Assembly (NCBI GenBank): GCA_029448655.1
Contig: JACCLO010000018.1
Coordinates: forward strand, 1 to 64,000
Length of the DNA stretch: 64,000 nt
Source: Wolfiporia cocos
Lineage: Eukaryota > Basidiomycota > Agaricomycetes > Polyporales > Phaeolaceae
Direction of reading: 5' to 3'
The position numbers were made by a program, and so were the translations under genes. The notes beneath the pieces were generated by a model. The model did not search any database. It had not been told where the DNA came from and saw nothing but the letters and a program-made list of their open reading frames with translations. Shown here one piece after another: positions 1-10,369 of this stretch. Numbering within the stretch: position 1 is the first letter of the stretch; each line of letters starts with the position of its first letter.

Positions 1-75
1 GCTTTAGCGTGCAAGAGGCGTGAGTGGGGTGTCAACCTAGGATGTTCTACTAGGCTTGGAAATTGGCTTGTGACA
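1..75. mobile_element. 3' end of an LTR cut by the window edge
   Basis: The stretch ends in TTGTGACA, the terminal form shared by other LTRs in this window (for example 36726 and 41975). It is followed by GAGAC, after which the hAT-type MITE sequence continues mid-element. The left part of the MITE is absent, so I infer that an LTR was inserted into the MITE at this point and that its 5' part lies outside the window. The body has no clear match to the other LTRs. Confidence 0.35.
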
Positions 76-614
76 GAGACGGCCCAGGGCCCGGCCTGAG
101 ATACAGGCCAGGCCAGGCCAAGCTGTTGAGCCCTGGCCTAGGGATCTTAATGGCTACAATATCTGGCAGGCACAATATAAGCCCATACAGGCCAGTTATA
201 TGCTCAACTCAATCATTGTGCACCTATCTTGTTTATTTAAAACTACAGAAAAGTCAAGTCCTCAACGTTGAAGCCTGCCACTCACTTTTGGGCGCCTATA
301 TGATCCCCCATATGGCAGGCACGCTACTGAATGCTGCGCTAGTGAATGATTATTTCATGCTTAATCCTACTATAGATCGGAGGATTAAAGGTTCTATTTC
401 ATCTGGGAAAGGTTTGGCAAAGGTGAATCTCAAGCTCTGAAGCTAAAGTGACGATTATCTTAGCAGTGGTAGGCCGCGGCCAAGCTGGGACCTAGGCCGG
501 GCCAAGCCGTGAGCTGTCAATGAGGGCCTGGCCTGAGGTTTTGAAAAGCCATGGGCCATCCAAGCCGGGCCGAAGCCGGGGCTTTTGAGCTGGGCTGGGC
601 CTGGCACATCACTA
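76..614. mobile_element. hAT-type MITE, copy 1 (left end missing)
   Basis: This is a close copy of the element at 37612-38470: the same stretch around the palindromic GGCC-rich repeats, the same AT-rich middle (160-450), and the same right terminus CCTGGCACATCACTA ending at 614. It lacks the left terminal inverted repeat because an LTR end precedes it. It has no transposase and no credible gene. Copy 2 shows the uninterrupted ends and an 8-bp duplication, which is what identifies the superfamily. Element 1 inserted only 48 bp further right. Confidence 0.7.
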
Positions 615-662
615 ATCCACTTCAGTCCGTGGCTATTTTCTCGGGCAACTCAGGTTGGGGAG

Positions 663-1369
663 TGTTACGGTTATTTTGATTTTTCGAATATCGACAGAAC
701 TCACCACCGGGCGAATACGATACAGGGACTTGTTGCGCAACCAACCCCCTGGCTACTCGTGACTCTACTGGGCGCATCCCCAGTTGTATTAGCATGTAGG
801 GCGCGTTTCACCTTTGGCAGATCCAACTCTGCCACCGTTTCACCTTCATCGTTTATTAGCTTATAGATGGTGTTCAACCACCATCATCCCTATCTATCGT
901 TTCGGATACATCACTACATACTTATCAAACGTTTGATACTATAGCGTAGATAGTAGCGGTGGCATCTGGGATGGACTTGACCCCTAAAACCCAGCGTAGT
1001 ATAAAAGCTCATGTACTTATTGTCAAGGCTCTTCAGCTCGACCTTGTTGTATAAACAAGAAGTCTTATACTCGTTCTCAAACGTAGGAAACTACGCTCAG
1101 TATTTCTCACTCGAGCAACCGAACGACTAAGTCCTCGAAGTGCACACTGACTTCTCGGACTTAGGCGAGTCTTATATTCTATTCGACTCGCACCTGAACA
1201 GATTATATCCTCTAACGCGTATTGGATATTATACGATCTCCTAGGAACTTCACCTAGGACTTGAAGGCATCTAACGAGCATTTGCCTTGCATACGGCTAT
1301 ACGCCCACATGCAGAAGAACGATCTATATTCGCGACTCGAATATACGAACGGGTGTTCGACCCGTAACA
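663..1369 (+). repeat. Element 1 5' LTR
   Basis: 707 bp, starts TGTTACGG and ends CCGTAACA (inverted ends), preceded by GGGAG. It contains a TATA box at 1000 and the predicted RNA start near 1035, so U3 is about 663-1034 and R-U5 about 1035-1369. A second copy sits at 8404-9110 and a CpG-decayed relative at 56707-57275. Confidence 0.96.
1000..1035 (+). promoter_or_regulatory. LTR core promoter (TATA) and predicted RNA start
   Basis: TATAAAAG lies at 1000-1007. The 11-mer agctcgacctt at 1035-1045 is the exact reverse complement of the primer site after the LTR, and in Tf1-type elements that 11-mer is the first part of the mRNA; 35 nt below the TATA is a sensible start distance. The start site is therefore inferred from two independent signals, not observed. 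Confidence 0.6.
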
Positions 1370-1370
1370 G

Positions 1371-1381
1371 AAGGTCGAGCT
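1371..1381 (+). other. Self-priming primer-binding site (Tf1-like)
   Basis: One base after the 5' LTR comes aaggtcgagct, perfectly complementary over 11 nt to 1035-1045 in the LTR. Known biology: Tf1 of fission yeast and related chromoviruses prime reverse transcription with the folded 5' end of their own mRNA, using an 11-nt match next to the LTR. The site lacks the TGG typical of a tRNA 3' CCA primer. Confidence 0.72.
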
Positions 1382-1415
1382 TATCACACCCTCACCTACC
1401 ACGGTGTAAGGGCAC

Positions 1416-3250
1416 ATGATATTTGGACCAGAATTCCCAGCACGACTGATTGAACTCTTGCCCGAGGACATTCAGGGAGTCTACAGACTCAACCGATACG
1501 AGTGGACTGACACCATTGGAGCCTTCCGTAACCGCGGAGGAATTGTTGTCATTCCAAGAGAAGATAGGGCATCGAAGTGGGTAGAAGTATACCCCTCCGC
1601 AAGAACGACCGCTTGGGAAATAACGCGTGAAGCGTTCGAACGATTTGGAGAACTCCCTCCGATGTCAACCGCGACGTTGACCGAAAACGAAACCGAAACC
1701 ATCAACAGAACCTTCGATGCCGATGGAAATACGAATCAGCCTTCGGGCGCCACAGGAATGGCAGGAATTGAGCGCATCGGAGATGATGGGAGAAATCCTG
1801 GAAATTTTACAGGAACAGATAACAGCCAGACCGGAGGACAGGACCCTCCAGGATTTATATCTGCTTTTGCGCAGAGTGGGATTGGGCCTATGGCTGGAGG
1901 AACAGACCTCTTTGGAAACCCCCCACAGAACGCACCCGGAATGGGTAGCGGAGGAAATCCGTCTTGGACTAGCCCAAGCGGAGGAATGGGAACGACAAAC
2001 CCAGGAACATGGCCTTCAGGCCTATTTGGACGAACCTCCGCAGGTACAAGCGGAGGAGGACTGGGAGGAAACTTCGGACTCGGAGGAGGGAATGCCCCCC
2101 TCCTGGAGGATTCGGAGGAGGAACCCCCGCGAACCCCGGAGGAGGAAACCCTGGAGGAAACCCAGGGAACCCCGGAGGAAACCCAGGAAACCCAGGTGGA
2201 GGATACCCGGGAGGAGGAGGACCTCCACCACCGAATGCGCCGCAGCCTCAACCTCCGGCGCCAAACCCGTACTACCGACCCCCGATGATAAAGATCAATC
2301 CCCCAGACGTATTCGACGGGGAACGATCTGACATGCAGAACTTCATAAACCAGTGCAATTCCTGGTTTACGATGTACGAAACATCATTCCAGAACGACGT
2401 TCAGAGAGTGATCTTTATCCTCTCTTATATTTCGAACAAGGGGAAAACAGGCCAGTGGAAACAAAATTACCACCGGGTTTACACGAACCCCCAGACGAAA
2501 CGATTCTTCCCACCTAGTCTTGCACAGTTTGATGCAGACTTCCAGAAAGCCTTCGGAGCCATCGAAGAGGTACAGAAGGCGCGGAAGAAAATCCTGGACG
2601 TAACCCAGGACAGGAAGGACATTGATGATTATATCACCGAGTTCAACAACTTGGCCGGAAAGGCCCAGTACGATCGATACAGCGCGGACGGAAACGCGTT
2701 GCTCATAACCCTCTTTGAGAAAGGGTTACCCGAACACACGACCCGATACATCATCGGTGTTCGACCGCTACCAGCAACCATTGATGAATGGCAGTCCGCT
2801 GCCTCGTACTATGAAAATACGTACAAGATATTCTTGAAACGGGACAAACCGTTTGTCAAGAAAAAGGCTTGGCAAGCCTCGAACCAGAATAACGGACGCA
2901 CTAGTGCTCCACAGACAACCGCACCGAAAGATCCGAACGCAATGGATGTAGATCGAATGACCACCCAGGAAAGGGACGATCACATCAAGAAAGGAAAATG
3001 CTTCACCTGTCATCAGCCAGGACATATGTCGCGAGACTGCCCGAAGAGGCCGAGGAAACCAGCCCGCCCTAGGCGGACTACTCGAAAAACCGAAGAAGAA
3101 GAAGCCGAGCAAGAAGCTCGCATCGAAGAAGTCTCCGAAGAAGAGACTGAATATGTCACCGCTAACAGAGCGGTCACAGCAATTAGGGCTCTGAAAGCCA
3201 AGAACCCCGAGCTCCTAGCACGGCTCGTAGAAGAACAGGATTTTGCCTAG
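1416..3250 (+). CDS. gag: Element 1 Gag (capsid and zinc-knuckle nucleocapsid), one frame slip
   Basis: Structural protein that packages the element RNA. The frame opens at ATG 1416, 46 nt after the LTR; MSTATL at 1660 is an alternative start. The N-terminal part runs in one frame to a G/N/P-rich disordered region at about 2090, where the same low-complexity protein continues in the -1 frame. The switch lies at a run of six C (2095-2100); a one-base length change there or ribosomal slippage would join the halves. The downstream part holds the capsid-like helical region (about 2290-2850) and a CX2CX4HX4C zinc knuckle ([14 protein letters not shown], 2999-3040), then an acidic tail and stop TAG 3248-3250. 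The pol frame overlaps the end by a few codons in the -1 frame, implying frameshifted Gag-Pol synthesis. Confidence 0.85.
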
Positions 3251-3735
3251 GAGGGAAGCCCACGGTCTTACCCTCCGAGAAAGCAGCGCATGTAATTACC
3301 TCGTTCGAGAAGAATCGATCCCTCTTCATTCCGGTAATCATGACGCTGGCAAAACCCGTGAAGTGCAATGCACTAATCGACTCAGGAGCAATGTCAAACC
3401 TGATCCACAGCAGAGTGGTAGAAAAATACAAGGTGCCCACGCAACCCTTGAAGAACCCGATTATCGTCAAAAATGTTGACGGAACAGAAAACAAAGATGG
3501 GCGAATAGACCGAGAAGCCACCATACTACGATATCCGAAGACCCAGAAAACGCGAAAGGTCCGATTCTTGGTAGGATCGATCGGAACAGAGAATATGATT
3601 CTAGGGTATGGATGGCTAAAAGACGAAAACCCCACAATCGACTGGAAGGACCAAACAGTCGATGTACGATCAATACTAGGGGCAGAAGAAAAGAAACCGG
3701 AAGCCACGATCCAAATGGATACGGTGGAAATGGTA

Positions 3736-4134
3736 GTTGCTCCAGAAGGGAAAATTCCGACAAGGGGAACCCAAGAAGCCGCAGGGTATGACCTTTACGC
3801 TGCAGAAGAAACCGAGATTCCCGCCGGAGGATGGAAACTCGTCTCCACAGGAGTAAAAATGAAGATCCCGAAGGGATCGTATGGAAGGTTGGCCGGACGA
3901 TCAGGCAACACCCTCAGACACGGACTGGTAGTACAGGCCGGAATCATAGACTCGGACTACCGAGGAGACGTCGGAGCCATCGTCTTCAACTATTCAGACA
4001 AAGCACATAGAATTATCCCGGGCATGCGAATAGCCCAGATAATTTTCGAACGACACCTAACCCCCGACATTTTGGAGGTCGAGGACCTAGATGAAACAGA
4101 ACGAGGGGAGAAAGGATTTGGATCTACGGACCAG
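3736..4134 (+). other. dUTPase domain between protease and RT (element 1)
   Basis: All five trimeric-dUTPase motifs are visible in order: EAAGYDLYA (motif 1), AGRSGNT (motif 2), [11 protein letters not shown] with the catalytic Asp (motif 3), [10 protein letters not shown] (motif 4) and RGEKGFGST (motif 5). The enzyme hydrolyses dUTP to dUMP, limiting uracil in cDNA. It is fused in frame between protease and RT, a position different from that in elements 2 and 3. Motif 4 (PGMRIAQ) and motif 5 deviate slightly from the usual KGDRIAQ and RGxGGFGSTG. Confidence 0.9.
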
Positions 4135-7081
4135 CCAGAAGAAACAGCACAGCGGCTCTATACTCCTGAGGAGTACGAAGCGATCCGACGCTTTGCAAAA
4201 GATAACCCTAGGATCATAGGAGAGAAAGGGGAAACACGAAAGAAGTTCCGAACAAAGATACAAATCATCAATGCTGTCAGGAAAGCGCTGACGAAGTCCC
4301 AAGAATTCGCACAGAAAACCCCTGAACCAGAACGAACAATTGAGGAAATGGTCCCGAAACACCTACTAGACTTTACCAAGGTGTTCAGTAAGGAGTCCGC
4401 AGCGGCGTTCCCCCCGTCGAGACCATGGGACCACGCAATCGAATTAAAACCCGATTTCGTGCCGAAGGACTGCAAAGTCTATGCACTGTTGCCTAAAGAG
4501 CAACAGGCGCTGGACGAATTCCTAAAAGAAAACCTGGCCAAGGGATTCATAGTCCCTTCAAAATCCCCGATGGCGTCACCATTCTTCTTCGTCCCAAAGA
4601 AAGACAGCGGCCTACGACCCTGTCAAGATTATCGATATCTGAACGAAGGAACGATAAAGAACGTCTATCCCTTGCCATTAATCTCGGAGCTCCTGGAAAA
4701 GCTAAAAGGAGCAAAGATTTTCACGAAAATGGACCTTAGAGCGGGGTACAACAACGTGCGAATCAAGAAAGGAGACGAATGGAAAGCGGCCTTCAAAACA
4801 AACCGAAGGTTGTACGAACCCACGGTTATGTTTTTCGGATTGTGCAATGCACCCGGGACCTTTCAGGCAATGATGAACGAAATCCTGAAAGAAGAAATCT
4901 TCGAAGGATGGGTGCTTGTTTACATGGACGATATCCTCATTTTCTCAGAAGACGAGAAAACACACAAGGAACGGGAACGGCGAATCCTTCAGAGATTGGT
5001 GGATAACCATCTCTTTGTGAAACCCGAGAAATGCGCCTTCTGTCGGTGTCGACAGAGTCGAATTTCTAGGACTAGTCATCACCCCAGGAAACATCCAGAT
5101 GGACCCAGCGAAACTCAATAGGATTAAAGAGTGGCCGACTCCCCGAAATCTCAAGGAAGTCAGATCCTTCCTAGGATTTGCAAACTTCTATCGGAAATTT
5201 ATCGATCACTACTCAACGCACGCCCGACCCCTGGTGGATCTCACGAAAACGGTCACAGGGACAGGATTCCAGTGGACGGATAAAGAACAAAAGGCGTTCG
5301 ACTTCATGAAGCAGGCATTCACAACGGCGCCCGCACTAGGAACGCCAGACAAGGAGAAACCATTCATCCTCGAAACAGACGCATCTCAGTTTGCCACAGG
5401 GGCAGTGCTAAAACAGACAGATGAAACGGGGCGTGAACGGCCAGTGGGATATCTCTCACAATCCCTGACATCCACAGAACGGAACTACGAAATCTATGAT
5501 CGCGAACTACTCGGAATAGTCCGAGCACTAGAAGAATGGCGGCACCTGTTAGAAGGAGCACCGCATCGGATCTTGATCCGAAGCGATCATCAGAACCTGA
5601 CGTACTGGAGAAGCGCACAGCGCCTAAATCGGCGACAAGCGAGATGGCATCTATTCCTCTCGCAATTCGACCTGAAATTACAACACATCCCCGGGAGGAA
5701 ACTAGTCATGGCCGACACATTGTCCAGGTTGTATCACCTAGACGAAAGCAACGAAGACAACGAGGGAATCACCATGATTCCAAATGAACTCGTCGTCCAC
5801 GCAATCCAGATCCCGATCATCGATCGAATCAAGAACGCCAACGATCGAGATGAATCTGCGGAACAGGCGATCCGTGCTCTAGGGGGCACAGACGAATTCC
5901 CCGCAAGAACCACCGCAGATGAATGGCAACAAACGGATGGGATACTGCTCTACAGGGGCAGGATGTACGTGCCAAAAGATGAGGGCCTTCGACGGGACGT
6001 CATTTCAAAATACCACGACACGATCCCGGCCGGACACCCTGGGATCTGGGGTACAACAGTACAGGTTAAGACCCACTTTTGGTGGCCTGACATGGGAACA
6101 ATGATACCGGAATACGTCCGAGGCTGTGCAATCTGTCAACAGATGAAACCTGATAGGAACCCGCTAAAACCCCCTTTACAGCCAATACCGACACGGGAGG
6201 ACGCCCTTCCCTTCTCACAGTGCTCGGTCGATTTTGTCACCGACCTGCCAAGAGTCGGAAAATATGACTCCATGATGGTGATTGTCGACCATGGCCTATC
6301 CAAGGCCATCTCTCTCACCCCATGCGACAAAACAATCACGAGCGAAGGGGCCGCAGAAATATTCCATCGAAAGATATACTCACAATACGGCATTCCCCGA
6401 AAGATCATTTCAGACAGGGGACCACAGTTCGCATCGAAACTGTTCAAGGAATTATGCAAGCTGCAGGGAACGGAATCTGCGATGAGTACGGCGTACCATC
6501 CACAGACCGACGGACAAACGGAAAGGATGAATCAACAAATCGAAGTGTACCTTCGTATCTATTGCATGAACGACCCTTTCCAATGGGTACAACGACTACC
6601 CGACGTCGAATTTGCGCACAACACCAAGCGAACCGAAAACTGACCTGCGCCCCTTGAAATAATCTTGGGTTATATTCCAAGGGGATTCCCAGACTACGAC
6701 AGGGTAGGAAACGTCCTGGCAGCAGTTGACAGGATCAAAAAGATCAAAGAGGCGCGAAAGATGGCATTCATCGCGCACGAACTAGCTCAGAAAAGAATGG
6801 CGGGACGTTTCCTCCGAGAATTACCGAAGCTCGAGAAAGGAGACAAGGTTTGGCTCGACGCAAAGAACCTAACCATCCCCTACGAATCTAACAAGCTAGC
6901 ACCAAAAAGGGAAGGACCCTTCACCATCACAGAAAAGATGGGACCCACGACATACCGGCTGCAGTTACCGGCGAACTGGAAAATTCATCCGGTATTCCAT
7001 GCTGCCTTACTAAAACCATTCAAAGAAACAAGGGTGCACGGACCCAATTACCTACGGCCGCCACCTGATATCATCAAGGGA

Positions 7082-7244
7082 CAGGAGGAATACGAAGTCG
7101 AAGCCATCTTGGCTGACAGATGGAAAGGAAAGAAGCATCAATACTTCGTCAAGTGGAAAGGCTATGCCACAGCCGACAATTCATGGGAAGACGAGGCGAA
7201 CTTGGAGCACTCCAAGGAGCTGATAAAAGACTACCACAGGACGA
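7082..7244 (+). other. Chromodomain at integrase C-terminus (element 1)
   Basis: The segment EEYEVEAILADRW..KKHQYFVKWKGY..DNSWEDEANL matches the chromodomain pattern, with the aromatic residues Y, W and W in place. Known role: tethers integration complexes to histone-marked chromatin in chromoviruses. It defines element 1 as a chromovirus and marks the probable end of functional Pol. Confidence 0.9.
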
Positions 7245-7287
7245 GAGTCAGGACAACCCCGACACTCGAAAACAGGACAGTAATAGT

Positions 7288-8247
7288 ATGTCGACGACTC
7301 GCCACCAGCTCCCCCGCCGAACCACGACCCCCGGCGATGCAGATCGTCGAGAAGGCCGACCGCGAGGTACGCCACCAAGAAGGTACTCCCCCCAGCATCT
7401 GCAGAGTAGACACGCCCTCCTCTGGTACAGGGCCGAGGGACCTTTTGCTGGCCGAGCCGATGGCTGGTCGGCCCTCTTCGACATCGCGCAGGACCTCACA
7501 CACGTCTACAGCTCGTACCAGAACATCACCGAGGACCTTGTCCGAATGGAGGGGCAGATCAGAGCGCAGAGAGAGGGACTCGAATTACTCACCAACAGAC
7601 TTATCGACAGATTGGCCGCCACCACGACGGCCCGACTACGACACGCGCTCAACGACTTCGAGGATCGCGAGCACGTTACTCCCGGTCGACCCGAATACAC
7701 ACCACGACCCGCCTGCTTTTTCACCCCGACGAACGACGCCGAGTTGCAAGGCCGTTTGATTTTATGGAGGGCGATAGAGTATTATTTCCACTGCCTACCA
7801 AGACTCAGAGAGCCCGCCGAACAGGAGTTAGAGACCCGACGCCACGTATTCCTGGTATGGGAGGCAACGGGAGACGTGAACCACCTGCACGCCCGACGAG
7901 CCCTAGGGCTACCCCAGAACGACAGCGAAGAGCGAATAGCACGCCGCCTATTCGACGATCTCCATCGGTGCAGAGCATTACCCGCGAGGAGTTCGAGCGA
8001 GGTGCGAGGGAGCACGAACGAGACACCGCCTCCTTACCCACATGGGCGCAACGGAACCTCCACCGCGCCGCTCACCACTGGAGATACCGACACAACGAAT
8101 ATCTCAGAGATATCCCTTTTCCTACGGGTACCAGCAAGGCCCTCGCCTGAACAACCCTGTCGGCAGTGCGGATCCGCTAGCCACTGGATCCTCGACTGCC
8201 CCGACTATATTTGCAGAGCTTGTGGGCTCAATCAACCAGGTCATTGA
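7288..8247 (+). CDS. ORF3: coiled-coil protein with C-terminal zinc knuckle
   Basis: An uninterrupted 319-codon frame starting at ATG 7288, in a different frame from pol and beginning just after the chromodomain. The N-terminus is R/P/T-rich, followed by a helical region (about residues 60-220) rich in L, E, R and aromatic residues, then a P/S/T linker and a C-terminal CX2CX4HX4C knuckle (CRQCGSASHWILDC) followed by CRAC..GH. No signal peptide or membrane segment is visible, so it is not an envelope protein. Nucleic-acid binding is inferred from the knuckle. Proteins of this look, with CPxYxCxxCxxxxPGH ends, occur beside retroelements in polypore genomes as far as I recall; function unknown. 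It may be made from a subgenomic RNA or by reinitiation. Confidence 0.7.
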   Translation: MSTTRHQLPRRTTTPGDADRREGRPRGTPPRRYSPQHLQSRHALLWYRAEGPFAGRADGWSALFDIAQDLTHVYSSYQNITEDLVRMEGQIRAQREGLELLTNRLIDRLAATTTARLRHALNDFEDREHVTPGRPEYTPRPACFFTPTNDAELQGRLILWRAIEYYFHCLPRLREPAEQELETRRHVFLVWEATGDVNHLHARRALGLPQNDSEERIARRLFDDLHRCRALPARSSSEVRGSTNETPPPYPHGRNGTSTAPLTTGDTDTTNISEISLFLRVPARPSPEQPCRQCGSASHWILDCPDYICRACGLNQPGH

Positions 8248-8390
8248 CAGAATGAATGCCGCCAACACTTCGTATGGCGAACTCCTACGACCCCGTCCCT
8301 CAGCGGGAACGGCGACATCTACAATGAACAGGACGCCGAGGCACTCTGAAGAGAGGAACTTGGAAAATTCGTCGAGGCCGACGAATGCCT

Positions 8391-8400
8391 AGGGAGGGGC
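8391..8400 (+). other. Polypurine tract of element 1
   Basis: The purine-rich stretch agggagggg lies immediately upstream of the 3' LTR start at 8404 and is the expected plus-strand primer. The same 11-mer gggaggggctg recurs directly after the 3' LTR at 9111-9121. Confidence 0.6.
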
Positions 8401-8403
8401 TGA

Positions 8404-9110
8404 TGTTACGGTTATTTTAATTTTTCGAATATCGACAGAACTCACCACCGGGCGAATACGATACAGGGACTTGTTGCGCAACCAACCCCCTGGCTACTCG
8501 TGACTCTACTGGGCGCATCCCCAGTTGTATTAGCATGTAGGGCGCGTTTCACCTTTGGCAGATCCAACTCTGCCACCGTTTCACCTTCATCGTTTATTAG
8601 CTTATAGATGGTGTTCAACCACCATCATCCCTATCTATCGTTTCGGATACATCACTACATACTTATCAAACGTTTGATACTATAGCGTAGATAGTAGCGG
8701 TGGCATCTGGGATGGACTTGACCCCTAAAACCCAGCGTAGTATAAAAGCTCATGTACTTATTGTCAAGGCTCTTCAGCTCGACCTTGTTGTATAAACAAG
8801 AAGTCTTATACTTGTTCTCAAACGTAGGAAACTACGCTCAGTATTTCTCACTCGAGCAACCAAACGACTAAGTCCTCGAAGTGCACACTGACTTCTCGGA
8901 CTTAGGCGAGTCTTATATTCTATTCGACTCGCACCTGAACAGATTATATCCTCTAACGCGTATTGGATATTATACGATCTCCTAGGAACTTCACCTAGGA
9001 CTTGAAGGCATCTAACGAGCATTTGCCTTGCATACGGCTATACGCCCACGTGCAGAAGAACGATCTATATTCGCGACTCGAATATACGAACGGGTGTTCG
9101 ACCCGTAACA
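8404..9110 (+). repeat. Element 1 3' LTR
   Basis: 707 bp, same ends as the 5' LTR and about 99.4 percent identical by eye (differences noted near the start, at the tct/tct-ttg motif after the RNA start, at caaccg/caacca, and at cacatg/cacgtg). Followed by the target duplication GGGAG at 9111-9115. Confidence 0.96.
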
Positions 9111-9115
9111 GGGAG

Positions 9116-10369
9116 GGGCTGCTGATCTACTGGTGTCTGCTGCCTGAGAATTGGCACCTGACTCAGGGGGATTCTAACAGTACTCCTCCCTCATCGTGGT
9201 GCAAGAGGAAAGGGTCTGCATGCAACTATACGTTGAGTCTCACACTGCATGGGCAAGCACGCGGAGATGACGCTGACAGCTCTTCCATGGCCGTTGAGGA
9301 CTCTGGTGCGACGGATGTGTCGGCCGAGCGGACGGGTGCGGACCAAGTCAAACGCATCATTATCAAGGAGCAGTATTGCTAGACTGTCATGAGCATGTCA
9401 CGACCATGTGCCATAATAGCTTAAGTACTGAGACCCACCGATGCCAACAGAGTTGGCATTGTGCCCTTTTGGTGCAATGGTTATTGCATTACGGCTGGAG
9501 AATTGTATTGGGTCCACACCAGCACGTGATATAGACCAAATGCATCAATGAAATCGTTCACTACATCAAGATCAATGCCTACCTCGAGAAGCACAATATC
9601 CCCCACTATGCTTTGGCTAAGATGCTGTACGGCGAGGACCTGGGGGAGACGTCCATTTTCCACGTCACCATATCTGCAACAGCCAAGTATATTAAGAATG
9701 GACCGCAGAATGAGCGAAGCCACATGCAAATCGTTCTCGACATTGTCAGAGAGCCAACATATCCATACAATATATGAGGAATCATCAACCTGTGGTGACC
9801 CGTTAAAACCATGCTTAGAGACATGTGAGCTGGGGTCATGCAATCCATACCGCTGACCACTGTGGCATATTGCTCGAGATTGTATTTGCATCGTGATACA
9901 CAAGTTGCAATCATATGACTGCTCGGATCTCAAGCCGGTGTATACCGCCTTTCGATGCAGCACACAGCGTCAGATTTCAATGTGCAATATTACAATCTGG
10001 CCTTGCAGCTTGTTGCACCATCGAACATCTGCAAGTGTTGCTGCCCATATAATCACGACAAAGGTACATAATTCAAAACAGGTGCAAGGGAGTCATACAT
10101 GTCTAATGCAAAAAAAGGAAAGCACGGACCACCGCCAGTGTCTGGATTTAATTTAACTGGGCTGTGGCTGATCTGATGCCTCCGTATGCGACTTCAGACT
10201 GTCTGCATGGTGTCCAGCGCGCAACAATGCATCGCTTGCAAATCACCGAAACCATGATCAGCCGTAGTATTTTTGGTTGTATGCATTGCTGGTATAGTCA
10301 CATCGAGAATGGAAACTACATACAAATGTAGCGAGAGAAGGAGGAGTGAAGCATTCTTTGAAACAACGA
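9116..10369. other. Unassigned stretch with decayed coding traces
   Basis: No gene can be supported. A plus-strand segment at about 9540-9780 reads as a plausible protein (NEIVHYIKINAYLEKH.., SIFHVTISATAKYI..) but runs into several stops after 9772, and the complementary strand is also open for 160 codons. It is probably a relic of an unidentified gene. 10160-10369 shows nothing beyond the tail of the minus-strand kinase-like gene. Confidence 0.4.

Larger units (their letters stand above)
3241..7450 (+). pseudogene. pol: Element 1 Pol: PR-dUTPase-RT-RNaseH-IN-chromodomain, with two lesions
   Basis: Polyprotein of the replication enzymes. Visible in order: aspartic protease DSGA at 3379-3390; dUTPase 3736-4134; reverse transcriptase with FFVPKKD near 4587 and YMDD at 4921-4932; RNase H (ETDASQFATGAV, about 5371; YEIYDRELL, about 5485); integrase HHCC zinc finger (6009-6140), catalytic Asp in SVDF (about 6226), Asp in ISDRG (about 6406), Glu in DGQTER (about 6508); GPF module about 6910; chromodomain 7082-7244. 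Lesion 1: the frame changes between KCAF (about 5040) and VEFLG (about 5055) with about four extra bases in a small imperfect repeat. Lesion 2: in-frame TGA at 6641-6643. As read, full-length Pol cannot be made, yet every catalytic motif is intact. The frame continues to 7759, but past the chromodomain it looks non-coding because ORF3 occupies another frame. Confidence 0.9.
663..9110 (+). mobile_element. Element 1: near-complete Ty3/gypsy chromovirus with dUTPase and ORF3
   Basis: An 8448-bp LTR retrotransposon bounded by two 707-bp LTRs (TGTTACGG..CCGTAACA) and flanked by the target duplication GGGAG at 658-662 and 9111-9115. I count about four mismatches between the LTRs, so the insertion is recent. 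Internal order: self-complementary primer site, gag with zinc knuckle, protease, dUTPase, reverse transcriptase, RNase H, integrase, chromodomain, then an extra ORF with a zinc knuckle, purine tract, LTR. The domain order PR-RT-RH-IN with a C-terminal chromodomain places it in Ty3/gypsy chromoviruses. Three lesions (a C-run shift in gag, a frameshift after RT, a TGA in the integrase C-terminal part) make it non-autonomous as read. Confidence 0.96.

Noticed and set aside
1033..1281. 82-codon minus-strand frame in both LTRs of element 1 (also 8774-9022)
   Set aside because: Lies in R-U5 of the LTR; present twice only because the LTR is duplicated.
1736..2251. 171-codon minus-strand frame in gag
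   Set aside because: Antisense of the GGA repeat tract; Pro/Ser-rich by composition only.
1717..2331. 204-codon plus-strand frame with Leu/Glu/Arg-rich sequence inside gag
   Set aside because: It is the third frame of GGA-rich low-complexity DNA; the frames before and after it form one continuous G/N/P-rich Gag region.
7282..7759. Pol frame continuing past the chromodomain
   Set aside because: Composition becomes Arg/Ser/Thr/Pro-rich and ORF3 in another frame looks like the real coding sequence; treated as non-functional overlap.
7288..8247. ORF3 as an envelope gene
   Set aside because: No signal peptide, membrane segment or cleavage site; ends in a zinc knuckle.
9481..9963. 160-codon minus-strand frame
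   Set aside because: The opposite strand shows a more protein-like, although broken, reading; neither is supported as a gene.
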